A program made the position numbers and the translations under genes. The notes under the pieces were generated by a model. The model was not told where the DNA came from. It saw nothing but the letters and a program-made list of their open reading frames with translations, and did not search any database. A stretch of 64,000 bases of DNA, from NCBI GenBank assembly GCA_032209605.1, contig JASFXZ010000001.1, forward strand, positions 40,552,619-40,616,618, written 5' to 3'. How positions within the stretch are numbered: the first letter of the stretch is position 1; each line of letters opens with the position of its first letter. Of this stretch, positions 23,167 through 35,100 are shown in pieces. The DNA is from Mactromeris polynyma. Its lineage: Eukaryota > Mollusca > Bivalvia > Venerida > Mactridae.

Positions 23167-26100
23167 ATGGCTAAAGTAGGCTGCTTGTCGAATATGGACT
23201 TGGGTAAGTTTATCTTTCTAAATCAGTTTTAGAAGCTGTTTGTGCTTCACGAAAGAAGCGTCGACCTCTGAGCTCTGCCGATGATAATCATTATTAGTGC
23301 GTATTTCTGATCATAATTTGTTACCACTTCTCTCGAGAATCGAGCTGATAGAGGTTCCGGCGCCTTTCAATTTGTAACATTATTTGATCTTATTAAAATT
23401 ATAACTAGTTCTACTGAAACATCGAAGAAAAATACGCGATGAGCAGCAATGCGAATGTTGTAATTAGCTCTGACTCGGACCTCAGTTCGGGCGCACGAGC
23501 GTTAAGACTTTGGTTAGGTTTAAGTGTATTGCCTAGATTGGTGTTAGTTCAGTTGGTAGAGCATCGTACTAGAGGTGGGGAGGTCTTGCATACATTCCCT
23601 TGATTTACGAAATAACTTCTATGGTGGCAGCAGTGTTTGACAGCCCAGGGTGGTTGAACCTCAAATTATTAAAAATGGGATGTAGTGGTGTGGTGTTTGA
23701 CAGCTGCCTTGTAAGCTCAGTAGAAAGAGCACTTAACTAGACCAGACATAGACTTCGAATGGAAGTGTTTCAGGTTTTCGGTGTGAGACCGAGAGGAGAA
23801 ATTTTTATCCTGCTGTCAGATTGCACAAAAACATCCTCTTGTCAGCTCACTAAACAGAAACAACAATATCGGGCAAAATTGAAACGTAATATTTCTGTCT
23901 GGTTCGGGAAGCATTAATGAATGGAAATGTTGAAGATGAGCAATCATCAGATTTTCAATATGTTCTGGAAATTTCATTTGTTGAATTTAAGTCAAACTCA
24001 TAGTCTGTTTGGTTTTGAGGGAAATTGTGCCCTTTACTCAATAGTCCTGTAATACACTGTACTATGATGTTTATTTATTTCCAGATAATAAAGATACTGT
24101 TATGGAGACAGATGATGGTCCACCTTCTAAGAAAATGAAGCAAGGTCAGTTTTTATTTTATTTTTTTAGATAACCATAAATTTGTAGCATTTTTTAAAGT
24201 TTTTTTAGATATCCTCGACACCCACGATCGGCCCATCCCTAAGCTTTGTCTGCTAATCAGAACTTGAATTGTCAATATTCAGTATAAATGATGTATTTAC
24301 TGGTTAATCCAGTCTTCACAATATTTTTTTTAAGGACTTGCCCATTCGGGCAGACAGCTTGCAGTTTTCACTTGCCTGAATCAAATTAACAGCATAGTTA
24401 AAATAACCAAGAGACATGGTTGTTTTTATTTGCTAAATAGGAAAGACGGCTGGTAACAATAGTTGTAAAAAAGTGCTGTTGCACAAACAAAATTGACAAA
24501 AAATGAAAACCAGTCCCAAGTATTGCATACTATGTGATCAATTTTTCTGACAGCTTGGATAATAGCTAGTTGACGAAATTGATTTTTACTTGTCTGACGG
24601 TACTGTTACTTGTCCCGGGCTTTATTGGTATTAAGAAAGAACATGTAAAAGTAGGCGTTGATGGCAAAAATGTTTATAATAACATGTTTTGGAACATTTC
24701 GACTCGACTTTTCTTTTTACATACTAACTGTGACAACATTATTATTTTCCCACGGTTTGGGTCATGTGCGATCAAAACTCTCGAGACTACACAAATAACA
24801 AAGATGGCGGCGCAGTTAGAACTTAGGGGATACGACGATATACATATATAGAACTCTCTTACAAATTATTGTCCACATGATGATTTTGAAAATGCTGTTC
24901 CCTTATTGACCTTAAAGCGCTGGGTTATCCTGGACATTCATAAAAATTCAGTTGTTTTATTATGTTTCTTACTTCAGGTCGTCTCCCATTCAAACCTTTG
25001 GATCATGCGGGTCATGCTAGACAGAATAACACTCCACCAGGAAGTAAGAAACGTAAACTTTCTGACAATGAATCTCCCAGTGCTAAACAGCTAAGGACTG
25101 GAGTGACATCCAATGTCAGTAAAACTCCTGTTGTGGATGGTGAACATGAAGTGAGTAGCAGTTCAGAAGCTGAAGTAGCAGGTGATCTACTAAGTAAACA
25201 TGTTAGAAAATTGAATACCCTTGACAAATTCTTTAGACCAAAACCAATTGTTCATGATCAAGAAGAGATCTCATCTACCAATACAGTTATTGAGATTGAT
25301 CTTACAGAAGATGTTGCTGATACAGAGAATGTCAAAAATTCTGTGTCAGAAAATACTTCTAAAAAGCGTTCTTTACCTGATCCAGTCAAAATAGATACAA
25401 AGGCTTGTGATAATGCGAGTAAGGAAGATACAAAGGCTTGTGATAATGCAAGTAAGGAAGATGCAAAGGCTTGTGATAATGCTACTAAGGAAGATGCAAA
25501 GGGCTGTGATAATGAAAGTAAGACTAAGGAAACGGGTAATGCTGATAAGGAAAAAGAGCATACAGAGGATGATGATGATAGTGGTGACACTTCACAAACT
25601 GAAGATAAGGAGAATGTGTCTGACATTGAAGCTGACTCTTCATTTATTGCTAACACTTCAGTATGTGAAGATGCTTTGAAGTCTCCAGAAAAAGGAGCTA
25701 CCATGGACTCTGTTCTTCAGGTATCTGCTTATATTTAATTTATATGAAACTAGTTTCCTAAAACCTTTTAAACTTTAAGTTGTAGCTTATTGCCTCTGTT
25801 AGATACATGCTTCCAGAGTAAAATTGTACACATTGCTATCTGTTGCCGGGTCTCGGTAACTCATAATATAGAGTCTTGAACTCATGCTCTGAGGTCTCTA
25901 CTTTCGACTAGGTTGTGTTTTAATTGTGCTGAAGAGCTTTTTTAGAAACCTTTGTAGAGCTTAGGACTCGCTATTTTGACAGGGGTTCCATTTGGCCCTG
26001 GAGTTGACCATTTGTCCCCTGGAATTTCAAAAAGCCACATTTGACCTAAGAATTCCAGCTGAAGGGTCAAATATCCGGTCAAACATTATCAAAATGACTA

Positions 26101-29100
26101 ATAACTTCTCAAGTAGTCAGCCACATGTTAAACAGTGCTCTAGTGGATAGTGCATTCCGAATGTTGGCAATATAGTATTAAACAGTGAAGACAAAAATTT
26201 ATGGTTTAATTTCTTAAATGGTATCATGTTATCATAAAATACATGTTGAACATTGAAATATTTAGGGCATACACACATAAGCATACACAATAATAGGGAG
26301 TTAATAGTCTATTATACTAGGAATTTAAAAATATCGATATAACAATTATTATATATCGTCGATATTTGTCATTCGACGTATATGCAAAAATTTGAATAAT
26401 TGTGTTTTTATTTTAGACTCCAGTTGCCAGTTCTTCTATTGGAAACAGCAGTCAAGGATCAGCGAGTGATAGTACGCCGGTATCAGGACAGAAGATACGT
26501 AGTGCTGTGAGTATTTTATTAAAGGCTTCCTGAAATTGCTTCACAGCTGGCCTGATATTTCGTTTAACAGGAAATAGGTTTACTATTATTGTCTGACCAA
26601 AAGAAATGTTCTCTGACAATTACTGCTTTTGAATGTGTAGTGGCTTGTTAACTTGCTGGAAATTGGGTTATTGAGCTTGCAAAATCTGTAGGAACTGTCT
26701 GAACCTTGTCTGGCATTCCTTACTTTCCCTTAGCTTTTGTGTAGCCTAGGCCAACATTAAAAAAGTCTTTGTTTGCCCTTGACCGACCCTAGATTTTAGA
26801 GGTGGGGTGGGTTGGTAAGAAAAATATTTTATTTTATTGTGGAAATTTTAATATGTTTTAGTCGAAATGTTATGTTCGTGCGTGGTAATTTTGGCACGTG
26901 GTGGGTACAGTAAATAATTGTAAATATTAAAAAAGATACGGTTAAATGACATGTGGTTGTCAAAAACATGGTTAACATAAGCTCGGACCAATTCAGAAAA
27001 AATTAATGTTGGTAAAATGAAAGTAAAATTGACACCTTTATGTGGACTTATTTTTAATACTTTATATAGCCCATCTGTTTTAGTGAGTATCAGCACGAGG
27101 CTTCAAAAATTGTTGATGAAAATAATATAAGGGCAACTATGACCATTTTTGTGTCATACTTTTTTCTAACTTTGGGTTCTATAGTCTTTCTAGCGAGAGG
27201 AAGTTATCCTAAGGCAAACATAATGAAACAAAAATAGTCATTGTTTTGCCTTTTGATAACTAAGAAGAACAAACTGCACACATTGTAGTGTGACATAATG
27301 GTGTATAGTCGTCGAGACTACCAATAATTAACCATGATTAACCAAGATCATCCAGGCTTGATCATAGGCATATAAACTGTGTTTAGTAAACGCTCGGGTC
27401 GGTCTCGGGTTTATAACCCAAAAAAAAATCCGAATTTTGCAATAAAATTGTTTGAGTCGGCGGCTAAATCTCGGTTCGGTCGGTAAAGGGCAAACAAACT
27501 TAATTTTAATTTAGGCCCTATTGCAGTTTAATGTTACCTCCTATTCTTTCAGTTATATTCATTGTTTACTACATTAACATTAAATTGACTTGAGTCATTT
27601 GCCTTCCTAATCAGTTTGTGTGCATTAAATCTGAAAAATGATCAACATTGTTATGTTCTATAGATTTTACCTGTTCTTATTCAGCCATGAGAGGATGTGA
27701 CACAATAAAACCTGTCCACTGGAATACCATGCAATAAATTTGTTGAACAATATGTGTTCAATGCCTGAAGTTTGTGGTGGTTTTTCTTTTGCCTACTTGA
27801 ACCCCACCCCTCTCATAAAGACCCATCAACTGTTCGCTTAAAAAATCAGATTTAGTGCAAATTACTTGAACATGTTATTCTAATGCAGCCATTTCTTTCA
27901 GTTTTTGGGAAGTATGGTAGGTCCTTTTGATAGGGGAAATTTGCATCATGAATCACCAAAATTTAAAATATTTTACTAAAGGGGATTTTTTTTCTAAGTA
28001 GAGGACAAATATGTTCTTTAGGGAATGGGGTCCAATATTGAAATTATTACATTGGCCCCAAATTTGTCATAAAAAGGGCTGTAATGTGTATAGCTGTGTA
28101 CATCTATCTCCTTGTAGTTATCAGAGAGCAAACGAAATGAGAGGGAAGCACAGAGACAAAAAGTTAAAGAAGAGAAAGAAAAACAAAGAGAGGAACAAAA
28201 ACTTCAGAAAGAGAGAGAGAAGGAAGAAAAGAAGAAGGAACTTCAGGAGAAGAAAAAACAAAAGGAAGAACAGAGAGAGAAAGAACGCCTTGAAAAAGAG
28301 AGATCAAAACAAGAGGAAAAGGTAATTAATAAAATGTCTTCAAAATGAATCAAGATTTGTCGAGTTATTTGTGGTGGTAACATTGCTTGTATGATATTTC
28401 ATCCTACATGTATTCAATGCTAATGTCAGATGGAATTTAAAGTCTTAATGAATCTATGTTGTTATTGGTTTTGTTTAAGTACCTAGGTTTTCTGTTATGT
28501 AAAATGGCGAAAATCCTCGCCCATTGGTTACATTTTTTCTGTAGAGTTATCGGGAATAACTTCGAAAATTGTCTTGTCCGGAAATTGTCTGGAAAAATGT
28601 TTATCAAAGAGTCATGTGCACAATGTAACCAGTAGAGTATCTGGCCCTCAATTGGCCTCTTAAATTACCTATGTTTTCTGTTACCAATTTTGTATAATGG
28701 AAGTAGCATTTAGCATTTACCGGTACCTCAGAAGCGAGAGAATTTGATGGTTTAGTGGTACTCGTGCTAATGCATATTTTATTTCCACCTGCTTTAAGGA
28801 AAAGAAAGAAAAAGATAGACTTGAAAAGTTGAAACAGAAAGATGAAATGAAGAAACAAAAGGAGAAAGAACTCGAGTAAGTACTGTTAACTGTCATTTGC
28901 TGGAACATGGTTTACTGAAACTGATGTTGCAGTTTCAAAATAATTCTGCATTAGCCTGAAGGCTTGAGCTAGTATCTTGAGTTTGTAAATGTTTCTGGGT
29001 GCTTGCCTACATAGGCAAGTGCTTACCTGTAATGATTCGCTTTCGTTGATAAGAAATAAAATGCATCCATGAATTTAATTGTGACGTGTGATTTTTAACA

Positions 29101-32100
29101 ATATTGATCAAGACGTTCGTGTTTGTTGGTTTTACGTCTGCTCTGACAATGATTACTTTGTGTTTATATTATAAGTTGCAGATGAACTCTTGTATGAGTA
29201 TTAGTGGTAAAACAGGGCCATGGTTATCTGTTTTTGTCGATGATATTCTACATTTCTTTTGAAGTTGCAATATTATAGTTTGCTATCTGACGATATTTGG
29301 TAATAAGATATTTGGTCTGTTAACAAAAATGGAAAGAAACAGTTCCAATAGCTGTGTATAATGATTATACACTTAGGAGTTCTCTACCTAGAAAACTGCT
29401 GCAGGAATATAAATGTCCTGTGATGTACTATACCTAATATTCATCAGACAGTATTGAACTGAACTGAGAGAAAAATGAACTGAACATAATTGAACTTTAG
29501 TTAATCTTGCTGCCCTAGAAATTACAGTGTTTTTTTGGGGGCCTTTTTGGGGCCAAATTCGGACTCATTCCCCTCACTGAAAAGTATGTTTTTTTCCCCT
29601 TTTTTCAGTTAAAATTCCCCTCCTACAGCTTTTTTTTTAATTTGGAGATATGTTGCCAGTATTGTTGATATTTTTAGTCAGAAAGATAGAAACATTGACC
29701 TGTAATGAAACTAACCAATCTGTTAGCATATTTACATCACTGCAACAAAGAAGTGTAGTGAATATCGACATAGAAATGTATACTTTAAATGCACATTATT
29801 TTCACCCTATTTTCCCCTCACAACGCTATTTTCCCCTATTTAAGGGCCCCGCCACCATTCTCCTAGACGTGAAAAGAAACACTGAATTACTTTTTTTGTC
29901 AAGTAAGGCTTTGTTAGATGAACTCTGCGTCATGGATTATGTATTAGATTTATCATGTCTGTGTATGTTGGGATAATGTATATAAGTTAAAACAGTTTTA
30001 TACATTTAGATGTGTGCTTATTTCCTAAGTTGCTGAGTGAGCAAATTAGTGTGAACATTTGTATGTACTGTTATGTGGATAGTTTTGTTGTATATAAGTC
30101 AGAGTAAATGTATCAGGGGTGTCACTAATTCTTGAAGTAGCAGAAAAATCACTCAAAGTAGGCAGCAGTCTGCGGGGTACCCCCTTCATTATGATCATTC
30201 ATGCAAGAAAAGTTGCCGGGTAATTTTTACTGACTCCCAGCTCTTATTGACACCCCTCATGTATGGTTAATTTGATGAATGGATGATGTTTTCTGTAGAT
30301 CAAAGAATGAAGAGAAGAAGAAGAGGGACGAAGAAAGAAAGCAGAAGGAAGAAGAAAAGAAACAAAAAGAGGAGGAAAAACGCAAAGAAGAAGAAGAAAA
30401 GGTGACTTGTTAAAACTTTAAAAAAAGTAGTTTGCTGTCTTGCGACCATATATGCTACACGCTTGATATTGTATCGCCTTACATAGCCACATTTAGGAAA
30501 ATCAGTGTTTGCTGTAGCCCAACCCTATATTATGAAGTTGGGTTGTTTTTATTTTGTAAAGCAATACATCTTGATGGTGATTATTAAACAATATATCCCT
30601 TAATCAAGACTATCAAAATTAATCTGCTTGGTTACCAAAGTAAATATATCTATGATCACTTGTGGGTCTTGATTATAACCATTTGTATTCAATGTTTTCA
30701 GCAAAGAAAGGCAGATAAGAAGAAAGAAATGTTCAAAGGTTTCTTTATACAAAAGGAGCCCACTGTGTCTCCACCTAAGGTCAGTCATTATTTTGGTTTT
30801 TGTATTAAACAGGCATGAGAATTTTCCACGGATTTGACGCTCGTAAGGGCCGTTTTTGAGACAATTTAAGCCATCTTAGATGCTTAAAAGCCAGGAGCTT
30901 CACTGGCCCCCTGGTCCCCTTGTCTAGTTTTCAGCTGATATTGAAATTTTGCATTCTCGTGCCTGTGTATAAAATAGAAATTATTTACAATCCGTCATTT
31001 TACTGTTGCTTGTTGTGGTTCTATATTGGTAGTGCTGTTTCGTTGCTTATTGTCATGGATCTGATTCCCTGTCATGTATAAATTCTAGAAATTTATCAAA
31101 AAGAAATATATTCTAAATTTTTGAATTATAAGTAAAATAAGTTTTTACTTCGGCTTTGGCGGATTCATACAACAAATACCTTTCATGTATCTAACAATCA
31201 GAGAAGAATCCTTACACCAACTGTTACCAGAAAAAGGTAAAGTCTGCAACAACATTGACTTGTGTGTATTAATCACATTATAGGATTTACCAATTTTATA
31301 CAAATAATTCAGATATTTTAAAACTACAACCTCAGACGTCTGAAGGGGATTTGACATCCTGATATTGTTCCAAATTACCCAGGTTTTCTATGCATACTTA
31401 TACTGTTATCTTGTACCCTCTTTCCATGAACTGGTGATAATTTCCGCAATGTCTTTCTGAGTGCCTTTCTATAAAAACGGTGATTTTGAAAATATTGTTC
31501 CTGATTTTAAAGGTGAAAGAAATGAAGAATGGATTATTTATGCCATTTGAACTGAAAACTAACATGAAACTTGCTCCGTCTAGACGTAGTCCGCTCTCTG
31601 AGGAGGCAAGACAAACTGTTGATGAGTTTTTGGAAGCACAGGTGAGTTGTGAATGCTACGTTATTCCATTGATATCAGTAACTTATTGATCTGAATGAAA
31701 ATGGTGCCCTCGAGAAATTACCGTTCTTATTTATAATGATTTTTAGTTAATTTATTGCTATGAATTATCACCTTTATCTGTACAGTTTTTGTAATTATTG
31801 TTGTATGAATGGATCTTACATACATAGTTACTATATCACTCATTTCAACACATAGAGTTTAATAACAAACATTGTTCCCTTACCATACTTATTCAATATG
31901 CTACTAGATATGCTTCATGTCTGATGGACTTCAGTAAGAACTTGTAATTGTTGTTTATCAAACATCAGAGTTTTATCTTCTCATGTAGACTGATCAATAC
32001 CTTTCAGGATTGCAAAGACTTATACCTTAACTCGGTGAAATCATCGACATTAGGCAAGTCCTTCAAGACATGGCCAAAGTGAGTATTACTTTTTCTGCTC

Positions 32101-35100
32101 CAATCTTCGTTATAACCCACTTGCTTAGAGCTTGGGGCGAGTAGAATACAATCTCTGACTAGCACTGTAGTGTGATTGTAAACATTGTATATATCCGTTG
32201 TTTTAGTTATACAATTCTTTTCTTCAGTATTTCTGATGTGACATGAGGAATCTACAGGGTTCAAAACCAGCACTAGTCCATTAGTCCTGTGTCCACCTAT
32301 TTGACTACAGGACTACCTTGCATTGGAAGTTGAATAGTCTTGGACTAGTTTTATTTCAAGGCATAAATAATCAGAAATGGAAATTAAAAAAACAAGGTGG
32401 ACAAGAAATGTGATGGAAAAATGCTTTCATACCCGACATTTCTCACTTCTTAACATTTTTTTAGTTTATTCCAATTTCCATTGAAACTCCCTATTATTTC
32501 TGTACGGGTCAATATCACTGCTTCATCAGGACCATTTAATTTAATGGAGGACTACTTGATATTAAAATTCACTAGTTCTGCCGGCTACCAGGTTTGAAAT
32601 GTTGGGAGTTGAACCTTGCAGTACACTAGTGTATTTCCTCATGAAATACATGATAAGATAAATGCACAATTTGGCATTCAAAGGATAGGAATCGGGAATT
32701 AAATGTGCTCAGAAAGTAGGTGTCTCATAAGTCAGAAATGGCTGGCCCCTTTAAGTCGGGGTGGCAATATACAGGCATGAGAATTTCCTGCGGATTTGAC
32801 GCTCGCAAGGGCCATTTTTGAGACAATTTGAACTCCTTGTCGAGTTTTCAGCTGATTTTGAAATTTTGCATTTTCATGCCTGAATATAATAAATGTACAC
32901 TTTACTTTTACTGCTCTTCACTTACAGAACGCTAGACACGGATGATATAGAGATATTATCACATGAGATGGAAACGATAGAGAGGGTTACATATCGTGCT
33001 AAGTTCCTGCACTTTCATGAGAACACACGCCCTGCGTACTATGGTACTTGGAGAAAGAAAAGTACCAAATTATCTGCCAGAAATCCATTCAAACATGACG
33101 AGGTAAGTCATTTATTTTTCACCAAACCACGTAAAAGTCTTCAATTCTGCTGTAAAGTGTTAGCAAATATTTGATAAAATATCAGGGTTGTACATGTTGT
33201 ATATTTCGTTGAAAAGGTTAAACATTTCTGTAACATTTAGTTATCGTATTTATTTTTGTAATGAATTATGTGTGTTACAGGAATTGTTTGACTACGAGGT
33301 TGATTCTGATGACGAGTGGGAAGAAGAGGAACCTGGAGAGTCGGTCTCCTCTGACGAGGTATTGATCGTATTCATTTTTCATGTTTATAATATGTCCTTC
33401 CCCTCTGATTCATGTTGGGAACTTGTATGTGTTTTGGGTTTTAAAAACTTGCCAACTTTTTTCAGTTTTATGGAGATGGTGTCTGGGTGTAGCATAGATA
33501 GTGCTGCCTAACTGTTATACCAAAACAACATTGTTTCAGGGAATTGCACTTTTAATATGGCCATCAAGACTACAAAAATGTCCGAGTTTCACAAACAATG
33601 TGATATGGGGATTATATATAAACATTTAGTTAAAAGGGGTCGTCTCAATGTTTACTGATATTTGTTTTGCTTCTGCTCGCCGTAGAATAATAAATTTTTG
33701 ACTGAAATGTTTGAATAAGCTGTCGCAATCATTGTAAAAACATGACAGCATCTTAATTGCATTTTTCTCAGAAACAAGGCTTAGTGCATTTGGGCCAAAA
33801 ATCTCAGAGACTGCCACAATTATTATATAATAAGAAGCAGATAGAATTGTGTCATTTTGATCACTTGATGTGTGTATTATAGGAGGAAGAAGAAGGGGAG
33901 AAAGTGGAAGATGAAGATCCAGACGGTGATGATTGGATGGTACCACATGGTTATCTCTCTGATGGTGAAGGTGTAGATGATGACGAAGAGGTAAAATATG
34001 TACACATTTGTGTACTTAATTACAATTTACATGTCTCGGTAATTGCATGTGTCCCAAATACAAGGACACTGCATAGCAGTACAGATACCAATACAAATGG
34101 GCAGAAGTGTGACTGGAAGTACTACCGAGATAGTACGAGAAACATTGCCCTGTCACAGGTTTCAAACATGTTCAACTGTTGCATGATGATGCTCCAGTCC
34201 ACACCTCTAGTATAGTAACACAGATTTTGGAGTCGGAGAAAGTTCTTACATAATGCACAGCTTTTTTCTACATTGTACTTATATTTTGTTAAAGGCATTG
34301 TTTAATGTTACATGCAATATATGACATTATATTGCATTAACACTTTGTAATATACTTGTATTTTAGGCTTCTAAACTGCAGGTAGTAGGTACATAAAAAA
34401 CCATTAGTTATCAAAACTGCTATCTGACCACTAAATTTTGCTCAGGATGTCTGAAAATAGCCAGTTCTGTTATAAAATAGCGTAAGTTAGGCTACAACTT
34501 GTTGTTAACTAGTGTCAGTCTAGGATTTATTGTAAGGAAACAGACTTTGCTATGTTGTTTTTCGCAGTTATGTATTTAATTTCTCGTCTGTTGAATTTTT
34601 TTAATTGTATTATTTTACTAGCCTGTTTAATATGATCAGGTTGACACAGCCAGTAAACAGGACTTGCAGAAGGTGCGACAGGCAGCCTGGGAGAGTGAAT
34701 TAAAACGTCAAGCTAAACCAATGAGGATGTTAGCGATCGGTTGTGCCTGGGAAAATGATGAAACAACAACTATAGCAGCCCAACAACTACAAACATTACT
34801 GAAATATAAAGTGAGAAATATACTGTTTGTAAATAATTGAATTTAAGAAGAGTGAATGTTTTCAACAAGCATCTCGGACGATGCTGCAATCTGGGTTCTG
34901 TTTTTTGTTTAATCTAGAAAATTTGTATACATACAAGGTTGTATGATGTATTTACTAATTCAACTAGTGAGAGAGATAGACAAAATTATGATGAGAAAAT
35001 TGATAAACTGATGTATTTTCTGATTTTTTATTTCGACTATCTAGAGCATCGTTCAGTTGAGTATTCCAAGTCCATGGTCACTTCTACTGGCATTCCACAT

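Noticed and set aside
24570..24851. A 93-codon frame in CHAF1A intron 2
   Set aside because: It begins with TTG, has a random composition, and lies between two well-phased exons.
25258..25704. A 148-codon minus-strand frame opposite CHAF1A exon 3
   Set aside because: It is the mirror of an acidic, repetitive coding exon. The plus strand has a conserved motif (IDLTED) and correct splice phases.
28011..28325. A Lys/Arg-rich 104-codon frame
   Set aside because: It is the wrong frame of CHAF1A exon 5. The correct frame gives the Glu/Lys/Arg-rich KER coiled coil.
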